Assembly: GCF_000143415.4 (NCBI RefSeq)
Contig: NW_003314392.1
Span: 320,433 to 384,432, forward strand
Length of the DNA: 64,000 bases
Reading direction: 5' to 3'
From: Selaginella moellendorffii
Taxonomy: Eukaryota; Streptophyta; Lycopodiopsida; Selaginellales; Selaginellaceae
The translations under genes and the position numbers were made by a program. The notes beneath the pieces were generated by a model, which was given only the letters and a program-made list of their open reading frames with translations, had not been told where the DNA came from and searched no databases. Shown piece after piece: positions 1 through 10,565 of this stretch. Every line of letters begins with the position of its first letter. The first letter of the stretch is position 1.

Positions 1-112
1 GAGTGATCGCAGGAAACACTGGAGCCGATTTGTGAAGGACACACTAGAATATTCTGTGGCAACACCAAAAAGATTGATATCCTCACTGGTATCATCAGCC
101 AGGCATTCATTT

Positions 113-948
113 CATTCAAGAAGAGCAAGAAGCATTTCAAATACTTTCGCAATCTATGGCAGCCATGTTTGTTTGTTCATGACCATGGTCGCAGCAGCAG
201 CGCTATGGAAAATTTGTGTCTCCGCAAGAGAGAAGAGAGGGCACGATTTCTAGTGTCGCTCCACCCCAGCTCCACCCGGTGAGAGATGCACAAAGGTACT
301 TGTACTCGGTGGAATTCCCCTTCCGCTGGCAAAAGGTGCTCGAGTTTGGCACCATCCGCACACTCCCTGGGATCACAAATCTGCTCTTCAGGACAAGGGG
401 TCCCCAGAAGCGCGCTGCCGCTGAGACCAACATTCTGGTGAGCGATCCACCACCACGTCGACTGCGATCGCGGCTCGTACGCGGTGAGGAGATTGAATGG
501 AATCCACAACAAATTCCAGATCCCAAACGACCAATTCGCCTACGTCCTCTGCCTCAACGTGATCACGTGATTTCTCCAAGAGGTTTGGATTCCGCAAGTG
601 GACTGAAAACGAGAAGGAGGCCGACAAGAGCACGCCGCGATGGCAATAGCCGCAGCAGCATCGGAAATCTAGCCCCCGAGAGCGCGATCGCCATTGGAAT
701 CACCGAACGGAATCACCGAACGGAGCCACCGAACGGAGCTGTCCGACCGTTCGGCCGACCGCGTTCGGCGGCGGTCGGGATCCCGCCGAACGCGGTCGGG
801 ACCAACAGTGCCGGAGCATCGTCCAGGATCTCAAGCATCTGGTGCTGGACGCTTTTCCTCGCCAATTGCAGCCGCTGGTGGAAACTGGGGATCTGCGCGC
901 TCATCGATCCCACAATCAGGAGCGCTGTTGGATTGGAAAGCCCCCCGT
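113..948 (+). pseudogene. Degenerate copy of an orphan gene-like segment
   Basis: Blocks of this stretch match 48598-48941 in the same order. The shared blocks are the start around 113-215, a block around 528-600 (reading NDQFAYVLCLNVI against DDQFAYVLCLIVI in the other copy) and a block around 822-848. Between them the sequence is rearranged and several frames are open by chance, so no single convincing reading frame runs through. I read it as a broken member of a lineage-specific family. A frame of the last block reads QDLKHLVL, faintly like a leucine-rich repeat, but this is too short to name a family. The blocks are directly visible; the pseudogene status is inferred. Confidence 0.45.
700..806. 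repeat. Short tandem and inverted GC-rich repeats
   Basis: Three consecutive near-identical 13-base units built on ACCGAACGGA occur at about 705-745. They are followed by a palindromic stretch in which CCGCCGAACGCGGTC and its partner face each other. These repeats are absent from the paralogous segment at 48.6 kb, so they expanded or were inserted in this copy only. Confidence 0.6.
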
Positions 949-1281
949 GATCGTGAACTTGGAGTGGGTGCGTTCATGCTGCTGGCCGGGAGCTGTGTCC
1001 GCAAGCTGGCGGAGCTGGGACACTGAAATCAGGCATTGCTGCTCAGAACATAATGATTTAATTTAATTTGGCAATTAAGGTATATAAGGCGTATAAGGCT
1101 ATCAGAGAACAAATCCTTCCGAGGAGCCAGGCAAGGTTGGAAGCCCAAGGATTACTCCCTTGCAAACATGTTATCAAGGCCCGTCTATAGGTGAGTGATA
1201 GTTGTTCACTCACATTTATTGCATTAAGCTTACATACAATAGGCTATAATCCTCCTCTATCTATACAAAAATCTTCTTTCC

Positions 1282-4200
1282 TCACAAGTTTAGCATTGTG
1301 GAGATCGAATTCCAGCCGAAGTGGAACGGCTTTTGGCTGGAGGGCGGAGCGAAGTTCAAGGCAAACATCTCCTTGGAGGCGCTGCCTGGCTCCCAAAATC
1401 CCACGATCATGGCCACCACCTCGGCGCTGTCCTGGATGTGCTGCATGTCGCGAGCATCCGTCCATAACTTCTCGATCAGCTGGAGCTTGCGCTGCTTGGA
1501 CTCGAGGGGTATCTCCCATTTCACCAGCAGCTCGTCCTTCATCTCGGGTGGCATCCGCCGCATCCGCTTCGCGAGCATCTCTCGTTCTCGTCGCAACGCC
1601 TTGACACTGCAAAGAAAACAAAAGTGAGCCCTTGGAAATACCATCGCTTAAGCTTGTCTACCTCGCAGCGTAGGACGAAATGTTGTCCTCGTCAATCACA
1701 CCCGGCCCCTGATTCTGGTCGTTCTTGGCAAACTGCTCTTGCAGCCACAGGAGCCTCCGGAACTCCACCTCCATGTACATGGCGTCGGCAGGGTCCCCTC
1801 TGAAGAGCAAATAGAACTGTGTCCTGTGAATGATCGAGACCTGGCACACGTCCCATAGCTCGATGATCTGCATTCGTTGCTTCTCGAACTGTAGCCTCCA
1901 TCCCGAGGGAGAATGCAAGGAAGGAGTCATCTCTCCATACTCGTTCTCTCCGCCAGTGTTGTTGGATTCCAGCTCCAGTACCTACAAGCCAGAGTCACAT
2001 ATATTGCATTTCCAAAAGTTTGCTAGTTACCTGGCAGACGAGAAGCTGCTTTTGATATTGTAGCTTGGCCACCCGCTCTTTGAGCTCGGTGACATACGCC
2101 CGGATGCTCTTGATGTTGTCTTCGGCAGCAGTTTTAAACATGTTCTGCATCTTCCGGATGTCCACAGAGTTGCTTCTCCGGTGTCCTCCGGATGGTGGCG
2201 TGTTCTCTGAGGAGCGAGGAGGATTGTTCTCGTTGTTCTCTTGGAGAGCGCTCCTGGTTGTCTTGGGTGAGCACGGTGGACTGTTGGCAAAAAGCTGTCT
2301 GCTACTGCTGGTGGTGCTGCCCATAGTGGAAGGTAGCAGCTTCCTTCTCCGGGTTGGAGTCTTTAGCTTTGGCGACGAAACATCGGTGCTGACAGAGGTT
2401 TGAACCTCGATCTCGTTCTCGTCCTTCCGGTGTTGTACGTGCAGGTTCTTGATCTCTTCTTGGAGCTTCGTGATCGTTTGTACCGCATCCTGGTTCATAT
2501 CTACCTGAGCCAGACGCAGGCATTCGACTTCCTTCTGCAGGGCCTCCAGCGCTCTACTTGCGTCCTCTCCAAGCTCGTCTTGTAGCTTTTCTAGCTTTCG
2601 AATTTCTTGTATAAGCATGAAAGGAGCCTTCGAGGGGCAGCCTAGCTCATCCACCAGCAACTGCTTTTTGGTCGGAGTGCATAACTCCTAAAGCGAAAAC
2701 GCTCATGTGAGATACTGACTAAGTCAGAAAACACTCTATTATCGTACCTTTGGATCTCTCTGCTCGTCTCCCATCTTTGCAAGAACTTCATTGAGCTGTG
2801 TCTTGGCAGCATCCCTTTGACGAATGAGCTCCTTCATTTCGGATTCCATCTGCAGGACGATGTTAGATGGGAAATTGCAACGACGAAGGACAGATTGCCA
2901 ACCTTTTGAATTTGCTGCTCCTTCTGATGTAGCAAAGCGTCGGAAGACAATGCAGCCTCTGGAATTCGCAGCTCAGCTTCAAGCCTTGCAACTTCTTTCT
3001 GCAGCTGTTTTACAAGGTCCTTGTCCGAAACAACCTGAAACAAAATAATTACTCGTGAATCAAATCATTATACAGACTAGGATGACTTACCAGATTCACA
3101 TGAGCATTATTTGTAACTTCCTTCGCGCGCGTGGCGAATGCAAGCGTGTTACGCGACTGTTCAACATGGGCCCGCGCGGGACTCATCGTGCATATGATCG
3201 CTGTGCGAGCATTTCCGCCGAGAGATAACTGGAGAATCCTGGTCAGCTTCGAATCCCGATAAGGAATATGACCACTTTTAGTTCGATTGCTCCCACTGCA
3301 AAAGATAATTATGAGCGAAAACCGTCGAGCGGCCAAAGTACCTGAGTTTCCGAATGACTGTACTTAAAGTGAGCAAGCTACGATTGATATGGCATCCTTC
3401 CTTCAACCGAGTTCCGTCCGAGAGTGTTTGAGACGCACGTTCACTACCTGCGAGATCTACAAAATTCTGTCCGCATAAAAGTCAATCAGTAAATGACGAA
3501 GCAATCAGTACAAAATGTTACCAGCGTTGCAACCATGCTATTGACAGTTCCATTTCCGTTTCCATTTTCGCGAGGAATACTTTCCACAGTCTGTTAAAAC
3601 TCAACCTTAATCCTGAGAATTTAGATTTAAAGGTTTGCGTACCAGCCTTATAATCTGATGGGATCTCGAGCTGGCATCGTTGAGCATCGTCTCCCCAACT
3701 TGTCTTTGAGCTAACGACATTCTTCATTAGAAAAAAGTACTATGGCAAAAAGAGCAAAAGAACAAACCTTCACAAATAGACAGGACCTGCCGTAAATGCT
3801 TGCAGTCACGAACAATTGTGTCTGTAAGTTTCTCGACGATGGTTCCCCGCTGCAAGGGAAAAGCAATGTAAGCTGTAGCGTTCAAACCTTCTGTACCTCA
3901 GGATCGTCTAGAAGTCGCAACGCTCCAGTATCTGGGTTAAGAAGATCACGAACAACCTCGTTGTAGATCTCCAGCCCGGCTATCTTAAGAATGTACTCTC
4001 TTTGATGGTTCTGTAAAGCCACTGTGATTCAAAAACTCGATGTGCCTGACCAGCAAACCTTTTCTATAGCGTCGTAAATGTCGACTATAGCATTCTCAAT
4101 CACACCCCTCATCGTGAACGTTTTTCCACTACTGGTTTGTCCATAAGCAAAGATGGTCGCTGGGAAGGAGAATAAAAAAACGACCATGACTTAAAGAATT

Positions 4201-4646
4201 CCAACAATGGAGGCTTCCAACACTCACAATTTATCCCGCTTAGAGCAGAGAGCGCTACATCCTTGGCCCCTTCTTCGTACACAACTTTCGTGGAGGATTC
4301 GGGCCCAAAAACGCGATCTGCAATAAAACACGGATGCCAATCTTGAGAGATGCGGGAGATTCGCTCACTTACCAAAAGAGTAGCGCGCAGGATAAGGAGA
4401 TCGATCCGGCTGCTGCTTATAAGACACAGTATGATCATCTGGACACTCCCAATCTGCGGTGTCCCGCTGAGCGATTTCCCTAGAACTCATCGGCCTCACC
4501 CTGACTGTGACAAAAATCTTCTCCTCCTTGGATCTACATTTCCCCGGAGTGGAGAGAATTCCTATTCCTCCTGCCTTCTCGCCACTCCGTGGAGTCAGCG
4601 CATTCTTCTCTCCCATAGCTACCATTGCCGCAGCGAGAGCCGCCAT
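1282..4646 (-). CDS. NACK1: NACK-type kinesin (kinesin-7, cytokinesis)
   Basis: Fourteen exons on the minus strand can be joined with GT..AG introns of about 45-70 bp: 4646-4373, 4317-4228, 4159-4059, 4010-3897, 3849-3768, 3710-3653, 3590-3522, 3466-3342, 3295-3091, 3034-2903, 2849-2748, 2687-2031, 1981-1662 and 1606-1282. The N-terminal motor shows VTVRVRPM, the P-loop GQTSSGKT (exon 3), the switch I sequence SSRSH (exon 6) and switch II DLAGSE (exon 8). Coiled coil follows ([30 protein letters not shown]). The C-terminus carries the domain typical of plant NACK kinesins ([32 protein letters not shown]). In flowering plants this motor carries the NPK1 MAP-kinase cascade to the phragmoplast midzone for cell-plate expansion. 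The start could be 4700, 4646, 4625 or 4616, since all four ATGs are in frame before the conserved region; 4646 is a choice. No lesion is seen. Confidence 0.93.
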
Positions 4647-4831
4647 AGCCGCGCTCGCTCGCTCGCTCTCTAGGGTAAAAAATTCCGAATGTTTGCCCAA
4701 CGGCTACATTGGCGAACAAAGGACCCAGGTTCGATTCCTCTCCCCAACTGGCATTTTCCAACCCGCCAAAAACCATTGCTCTTGCCGGTGGTATATTTTA
4801 GGGCTCTTACGATCCATTCGCTCGCCAGAGG

Positions 4832-6171
4832 ATGGGATTCATGGCGCAGATCGTGGCGCTGCTGCTGCTGATCGATGCCGCAGTGGCAGCAGCACGGTTG
4901 TTGCAGTTCAATTCTCACGGCGCCTTCAAGATCTTGCAGGTAGAGGTAGATTCTTGTGGAACCGAGGCGATCGAAAAAGTTTCCAGGTTGCTGACATGCA
5001 TTTCGCGAATGGAGCAACGACCAAATGCTTGGATGTTCTCCCGGAGCAGTACGCAGGGTGCTCGGATCTCAACACGACGAGCTTCGTCAAGAGGATGATC
5101 GACGCGGAGAAGCCAGATCTCATCGTCTTTACAGGTATTCCCTCTCGATTTCCTTTTGTATGAGATCGCCATGGAATGTTTCTTTCTTGTCTCGTACAAC
5201 AGGTGACAATATATACGCATCTGACTGCTCCGATCCGGCCGAGTCTCTCGATGCCGCGTTTGCGCCAGCCGTCGAGGCAAAACTTCCCTGGGCAGCTGTT
5301 CTAGGCAACCATGATCAAGAATCGTCTCTCAAGCGCTCCGGAGTCATGGATCACATCGTCCAGATGAACTACACGCTCGCACAGGTGAATCCTGCCGGGG
5401 TCGCCACCATTGACGGATTTGGGAACTACAATCTCGAAGTTCTCGCTCCTGGCCAAGACTCGGAACAGGAGAGCCTTCTCAACTTGTATTTCGTGGACAG
5501 TGGAGACTATTCCACTGATCCAAGCATTCCAGGCTATGGTTGGGTCATGCCCAGTCAGCAAGCGTGGCTGAGAAACCTCTCGTCGTCTCTCCAGGTCTGC
5601 GAACTTGCTTTCATCACTTGAGACTCTTACTAATACTTCTTTCGTCTTTCTCCTTTCGCAGGGGAGTGCCAACCAAAGCCGTCCAGCGCTAGTGTTCTTT
5701 CACATTCCTCTCCCAGAAGTGAACAACTTCACGTCCTCTCAGATCGTGGGAGTGAAGCAGGAGATGGTGGCGTCGCCAACGTTCAACTCTGGTTTCTTCC
5801 AGACGCTTGTGGAGATGGGAGACGTGAAAGCAGCTTTCACTGGTCACGACCACGTCAATGACTTTTGCGGCGAGCTGCAACACATACAACTCTGCTACGG
5901 CGGCGGCTTTGGCTACCACGCTTATGGCAAAGCGGGATGGTCTCGGAGGGCCAGAGTGATCGAGGCTTCGCTGAGCGATGGCGGAGGAGGAGTGGAGAAG
6001 ATCGTGACTTGGAAACGTTTAGACGACGAGATGCTGAGCACCACCGACAAACAAGAACTGTGGCGACGAAGGTACGAAGATCATACGATTCTCATCGAGA
6101 GTATAGCTACAGCAGGTGTTGAATTTCCCAGATACGATCCTTCGTTCTCGAGCTCGAATCAAGTCTGGTGA
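4832..6171 (+). CDS. Metallophosphoesterase, inactive purple-acid-phosphatase-like (PAP28/29 group)
   Basis: Four exons, 4832-4939, 4987-5134, 5213-5594 and 5662-6171, give a protein of about 380 residues. Introns are 47-78 bp. A signal peptide is likely (MAQIVALLLLIDAAVAAA). The calcineurin-type metal-site motifs are all present in order: VADMHF (DxH), GDNIYASD (GDN), GNHDQES (GNHD), FFHIPLPE and TGHDHVND (GHDH). The single-domain layout without an N-terminal Fn3-like domain matches the plant PAP14/16/28/29 group. That group is often labelled 'probable inactive' because the tyrosine ligand of classical purple acid phosphatases is absent; the other ligands here look intact, so phosphoesterase activity is plausible. 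Several N-glycosylation sites are visible (for example NLSS and NFTSS), which suits the secretory route. Confidence 0.88.
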
Positions 6172-6393
6172 CCGTACGTGCGGAAATAAAATAGCTTGGA
6201 GCTATTCCGAAGTTGCGACGTGTCGAGAGGGAGGTATGTGGCACCACTGTGCCAAGCCACGCGAGGCAGCTGGACCTCGCCTTACAAAAGCCACTTCTCG
6301 GAGGTTTGTGTTCCAATTGCATTCGGTTGTTGATCGATAAATCTCATTCGACTTCTCAGTTGTTTTAATCGATTGCTAGAGAGATAGATAGCG

Positions 6394-6911
6394 ATGTCGC
6401 AGCTGGTTGGCAAGGCGAAGAACTTCGTAGCGGACAAAGTGGCTCATATGGAGAAGCCCGAGGCAGATCTCACTTGGGTGTCGGTGAAGGACGTGAGCCG
6501 ATCCTCGGTTCTGCTGGAGAGCGATGTCCTCATCACCAATCCTTACGACCACGATCTTCCAGTCTGCGAGATCTCCTACGCCTTGTTCAGCAACAACAGG
6601 TAAACTTCGCTCTCTCTGTTTTGAGCTTCTGTAAGATCGATCTTATGGCTTTGTCTTCGATCCACAGGGAGATTGTCAGCGGCAAAATCCCCGACCCCGG
6701 ATCCGTCAAGGCCAATGACAAGACCGCGATGAAGATCCCGGCTAAAGTTCCATACAATGTGCTCTTCACCATCGTCAAGGACGTGGGAACCGACTGGGAC
6801 CTCGACTATGAGATGAGAGTGGGATTGACCGTCGACATTCCCATCCTCGGCAACTTTACAATACCACTCTCCAAGAAGGGATCCTTCAAGCTCCCCCTCC
6901 TCCCCTTCTAA
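6394..6911 (+). CDS. LEA14: LEA14-like desiccation-related protein (LEA_2)
   Basis: Two exons, 6394-6599 and 6668-6911, join in frame to about 149 residues, the usual length for Lea14-type proteins. The N-terminus reads MSQLVGKAKNFVADKVAHMEK. The core has KDVSRSSVLLESDVLITNPY and DYEMRVGLTVDIPILGNFTIP, the conserved WHy/LEA_2 beta-sandwich signature, ending in KKGSFKLPLLPF. There is no signal peptide, so it is probably cytosolic. In other plants this family accumulates under drought, salt or wounding. The gene ends about 100 bp before the next gene and is on the same strand. Confidence 0.92.
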
Positions 6912-7015
6912 GCTCCAAGCTCTCTAGCTGGAATATTCAAGGATAAAAGGCTATTTCTATATGACACGAGAATATACCTTGTCTAAGGGTATCTCAGTTC
7001 TCTCTTGTGTTCTCC

Positions 7016-7522
7016 ATGGATCTTGGGCGATGCCTCGCCTTTGCGATCTTCTTCTCGAGCTTGGCGGCTGCGCGATCGATTCCAGAGAAAGTGGGTGTAG
7101 CAGCAATGAGCAGTGATCCTCCCACGGCATACGAGGAGCTGGAATCGTTTGGATTCCCCCCGGGATTGCTGCCACACACTGTAGTGAACTACACTCTCAA
7201 TTCCAATGGCCGATTCAGCCTGGCGCTCAACAGGACGTGCTCAGCGATGCTCCAGGGCACCTATCTCGTCACCTACAACTCCCAGATCTCCGGGACCGTG
7301 AGCCCACGCTACATCAAATCGCTGCGCGGGGTGAGCGTCCGCGCCTTCTTCATCGACTGGAGCATCTCGGGCATCCGCGTGAACCACCAAGATCTTGTTT
7401 TCGAGGTGGGTTTCGCCAGCGCCAAGTTCCCCATCTCCAATTTCGATGAGGCGCCGGAATGCGAGAAAGAATCGATCGAAGTTCCGCCATCGTCGTCGTC
7501 CTCCTCGCGAGCCAGCGCTTAG
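7016..7522 (+). CDS. DUF538 secreted protein
   Basis: A single exon of 168 codons. I use the ATG at 7016; the frame is open further upstream only through a non-ATG triplet. A hydrophobic leader (CLAFAIFFSSLAAARS) suggests secretion. The body carries the DUF538 pattern: a 'FGFPPGLLPHTVVNYTL' entry, a central cysteine, and the late block IDWSISGIRV followed by LVFEVGFASAKFPISNF. The C-terminus is a Ser-rich low-complexity run. DUF538 proteins are plant-specific and poorly characterised; some are reported as stress-induced. It is a distant relative of the DUF538 gene at 24266 but not part of the recent duplication seen there. Confidence 0.82.
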   Translation: MDLGRCLAFAIFFSSLAAARSIPEKVGVAAMSSDPPTAYEELESFGFPPGLLPHTVVNYTLNSNGRFSLALNRTCSAMLQGTYLVTYNSQISGTVSPRYIKSLRGVSVRAFFIDWSISGIRVNHQDLVFEVGFASAKFPISNFDEAPECEKESIEVPPSSSSSSRASA

Positions 7523-7610
7523 AAAGATTTGCCCTAATTTCTTCGTTCGTCCCAGGGTTCGAATCCCTGCCCTGTCACAGATATAAGATCAAAGCATTTT
7601 TCTAGGGTTT

Positions 7611-9686
7611 ATGGTTTCCAAGGCTACAGAGGAATGCTTCGCGCGGCTCCTCCGATCGTGCAACACGCCCAAGCTCCTGCCCGAGGGCAAGAGGATCCAC
7701 GCCCGGATCGTCGAATCCGGCGGACCCACGCGCTTCCTCGGCAATCTCCTCGTCCAGATGTATGGCAAATGCGGCAGCCTCGACGACGCGCGCGCGGCAT
7801 TTCACTCCATCCCGGGCCCCAACATCTTCTCCTGGAGCATCATGCTCGGCGCCAGCATCCACAACAGGGATCTGGGCGGCGCGCGGCGGCTGTTCGAGGC
7901 GATGCCGCGGCGCGATGCCGTCACCTGGAATGCCATGATCTCCGCCTACACGGAAAGGGGTGAGATCGATCGCTCGCGAGCGGTGATGGATCGAATGCCC
8001 CACCACGATGTCGTGTCGTGGACGAGCATCCTTCTCGGCCACGCCAATTGCCTCGACATCGCCCAAGCCTGCCGGGTGTTCCAGTCGATGCCCGCCAGGA
8101 ACGAGGTGAGCTGGGCGACGATGCTGCAAGCCACCGCCCAGATCGGGGAGCTCGCAGATGCCGAGGCCATGTTTGCGAGGATGCCCGCGAGGACGATCGT
8201 GCACTGCAGCTCCATGCTCTCGGTATATGCCCGGAAAGGGCATTTGCGGAAGATGGAGAAACTCTACGAGCAAATGCCCGAGTGGGATGCGATGTCGCAA
8301 GCGTTGTTGGTATGTCGCTACGCGCAGCTGGGCCACGTTGACAAGGCGAAGGAGATGTTCGAGGCAATGGAAGAGAAGGACGTGGTTGCTGCAAATGCGA
8401 TTATCACAGCACTTTCCCGAAAGGGGGATTTGGATCACGCGAGAGAGGTGTTTGACGCGATGGCGGAGGAGGATCGCACGGAGGTGTCGTGGCTCGCGAT
8501 GATCCAGGGCTACGCTCGCCACGGCGCACTGCGCAAGGCGGCGGAGCTTCTCAAGTCGATGCCGCGGCCACACAAGGGCGCGGCGGCTCACAACGCGCTC
8601 ATCACAGCATTTGCCGAGAAGGGGCATCTTGTGGGCGCCAAGAAGACATTCGATTCCATGGCGGCGGACGAGCAGGACGTGGTGTCATGGACGGCCATGA
8701 TGGCGGCGTACGCCCAGAGCGGACGGCTGGATGAGGCCGTGGCGGTGTTCGAGGATATGCCATGGCGGGACGTGGCGGCGTGGAACGCAGCGGTGGCGGC
8801 GCTGGCGCACTGCGGGCAAGGGAAGGAATCGGTGGGGAAGTTCCAGCGGATGATCCAGGAGGGAGTGGCGGCGGACGAGATCTCCTTCGTCAGCGTGCTC
8901 ACGGGATGCAGCCGCGAGGGATTGCTGGCCAGTGGGCGAGAGATCTTCACGTCCATGAGCGCCGATTTCGCGATCCAGCCCGGGAGGGATCACTACGGCT
9001 GCATGGTGGATCTTCTTGGGCGATCGGGGGAGCTCGCGGACGCGGAAGATCTCATGGGATCGATGCCCTTCGTCCCCGAGATCGTGACATGGATGGCGCT
9101 GCTGGGCGCGTGCAAGAATCATCGCAGCGAAGAGATTGGCGCGCGGATCGCTCACCGGATCATCGAGCTGGACGCCGCGAATCCCACCACGTACGTGCTG
9201 CTCGCGGGGCTCTACGCGTCGATCGGCAAGCGCGAGAAGGCCGAGGCTGTGAGAGAAGAGATGAGGAAGAACAAGAAGGGTAGCAGCGCCACCGCCGTGG
9301 CTGTCATCGAGATCGATGGGAAGCAGCATCGATTGGTTGCTGGGGAGTGGCGATCGCATCCTCGCAGCGGCGAGATCGAGGCTGAATTGGAGCGGCTGGA
9401 GAGATCGATCCAGGAGGCCGGATACAAGCCCGATGATTTGCAGCTGGGAGAAGAAGAGGGCGTTGCATCTTCGCATCACAGTGAGAGGCTCGCGATCGCG
9501 CTGGGGATGATCGCGACGCCCAGCGCCACGACGTTGCGGATCGTCAAGAATGTGCGCGTCTGCGCTGATTGCCACGCCGCCGCGAAGATCATCGCGAGGA
9601 TCTCTGGCAGGAAGATCGTGGTGAGGGATTCTAGCCGGTTCCACTACTTCGACAAGGGGCAATGCTCGTGCCAGGATTATTGGTGA
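7611..9686 (+). CDS. PPR protein, PLS class with E and DYW domains
   Basis: An intronless frame of 691 codons. The N-terminal 550 residues are tandem pentatricopeptide repeats with typical MYGKCGSLDDAR and DVVSWTAM blocks. An E-type region follows (VTWMALLGACKNH). The C-terminus is a full DYW cytidine-deaminase-like domain: HSERLAIALG supplies the HxE motif, CADCH the zinc-binding CxxCH, and the protein ends QDYW. Such proteins bind organellar RNA and edit C to U; the N-terminus has no obvious transit peptide, so the target organelle is uncertain. The 3' part of the gene (from about 9331) is duplicated at 13181-13490. Codon use is strongly G/C-ending, and this makes several antisense frames open by chance. 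Confidence 0.93.
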   Translation: MVSKATEECFARLLRSCNTPKLLPEGKRIHARIVESGGPTRFLGNLLVQMYGKCGSLDDARAAFHSIPGPNIFSWSIMLGASIHNRDLGGARRLFEAMPRRDAVTWNAMISAYTERGEIDRSRAVMDRMPHHDVVSWTSILLGHANCLDIAQACRVFQSMPARNEVSWATMLQATAQIGELADAEAMFARMPARTIVHCSSMLSVYARKGHLRKMEKLYEQMPEWDAMSQALLVCRYAQLGHVDKAKEMFEAMEEKDVVAANAIITALSRKGDLDHAREVFDAMAEEDRTEVSWLAMIQGYARHGALRKAAELLKSMPRPHKGAAAHNALITAFAEKGHLVGAKKTFDSMAADEQDVVSWTAMMAAYAQSGRLDEAVAVFEDMPWRDVAAWNAAVAALAHCGQGKESVGKFQRMIQEGVAADEISFVSVLTGCSREGLLASGREIFTSMSADFAIQPGRDHYGCMVDLLGRSGELADAEDLMGSMPFVPEIVTWMALLGACKNHRSEEIGARIAHRIIELDAANPTTYVLLAGLYASIGKREKAEAVREEMRKNKKGSSATAVAVIEIDGKQHRLVAGEWRSHPRSGEIEAELERLERSIQEAGYKPDDLQLGEEEGVASSHHSERLAIALGMIATPSATTLRIVKNVRVCADCHAAAKIIARISGRKIVVRDSSRFHYFDKGQCSCQDYW

Positions 9687-9737
9687 GGAACCTTAAAAGC
9701 AAGCGAGAGGCTAGTCGGTCGATCGATCGATTCGGTT

Positions 9738-9872
9738 CTTGGCGCAGATTGGATCAATTCACTCGGCGTCAGTTCTTGCGGATCTGGCCGCTGGTACCCG
9801 TGCATCTTCACCATGCTTTGGACGAAATCCGCGTCTTGATCGTCGCGGTAGCTGTCTTGTCGCACAGTTTCA
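9738..9872 (-). pseudogene. Fragment of a class III peroxidase 3' end
   Basis: This stretch is about 80 percent similar by eye to 13568-13700, the last exon of the peroxidase at 13577-14685. It reads YRDDQDADFVQSMVKM, after which the frame is broken. It lies tail to tail with the intact PPR gene, exactly as the intact peroxidase lies beside the truncated PPR copy at 13181. Only about 130 bp of the peroxidase remain. Confidence 0.7.
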
Positions 9873-10256
9873 CGATCCACAACAGAGCCACTAGACTTTG
9901 AGTACAATAGTATCCAGACAATGGATCTCGAAAGAGCGATGCGCGCAGCCTCTTAGACACAAGCCCCACCTCCAAGTAGATGTAGTCGCGATTGGATTCA
10001 TCCACCCGTCACTCCCAGCCACAGGAAGAGCTCCTTGGCTTGGATCCCCGATAGATTCTAGATCTTGCCATAGCCCAGCTTCTCAGAGATGGCAGTGCCA
10101 TGCCACACCAGATTCTCGAAGTGGTGGTAGCATTTGTGCTGAAGATGGACGATTGTTGTCGACCAGATTGGAGAAGACTGCCGGGGAGCCATGATCTTCC
10201 GCTCTGGCAGAATCGCGTCAGCGACGAGGGTCAGCGAAGAGCGCAACATCTCTCAG
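9873..10256 (-). pseudogene. Broken DUF538 gene copy
   Basis: On the minus strand this is a decayed copy of the DUF538 gene at 24266-24742. Recognisable pieces are VHLQHKCYHHFENLVWHGTAISEKLGYGKI and DESNRDYIYLEVGLVSKRLRASLFRD. Frames are shifted between the pieces, the signal-peptide part is scrambled and the 3' end is fused to peroxidase sequence. It sits head to head with the PELPK fragment at 10375, the same arrangement as at 24 kb. Confidence 0.8.
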
Positions 10257-10326
10257 CTGGGCGCGATTCGGTTAAGGGGGGAGGAAGAGCTCCAGGAGCG
10301 ATGCCAGTGCCCCCAAGCAGGATGGC

Positions 10327-10565
10327 GCTGCTATATAAGCGCCAGAGGATCGCTGCTAGATTTCTTCCCCAGCCATGGCCATGGATCGTCTTCTCGTGCC
10401 GCTACGCATTCTTTTCCTTGTTCGGACGATTTGCGATGTCCCCAGGATTTATCCCGCCTGCTGTACTTTTTCTGGGAGCTGGCGGCGCGCAAGAGTTTCC
10501 TCCTTTGATCCCAGAGATCACCATTCCGATTCCCAAGATCCCGGAGATCCCCAGCATTCCGTGAA
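10327..10565 (+). pseudogene. 5' fragment of a PELPK-peroxidase gene
   Basis: Starting at the ATG at 10375 the sequence follows the first exon of the gene at 17711-19623: MAMDRLLVPLRILFLV, then a lost stretch, then a segment corresponding to the IPEITIPIPKIPEIP region. It ends abruptly at 10565. The TATA element at about 10331-10338 is retained in the same position relative to the ATG. The rest of the repeat domain and all peroxidase exons are missing. Confidence 0.8.

Noticed and set aside
216-950. 244-codon plus-strand frame at the left end
   Set aside because: It does not follow the frame of the blocks shared with 48.6 kb and passes through the GC-rich tandem repeats, so I treat it as chance.
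7602-8627. 341-codon minus-strand frame
   Set aside because: It lies wholly antisense to the PPR-DYW gene, is rich in His/Arg/Pro as expected from the complement of G/C-ending codons, and has no family resemblance.
8685-9662. 325-codon minus-strand frame
   Set aside because: Same reason: antisense shadow of the PPR gene's 3' half.
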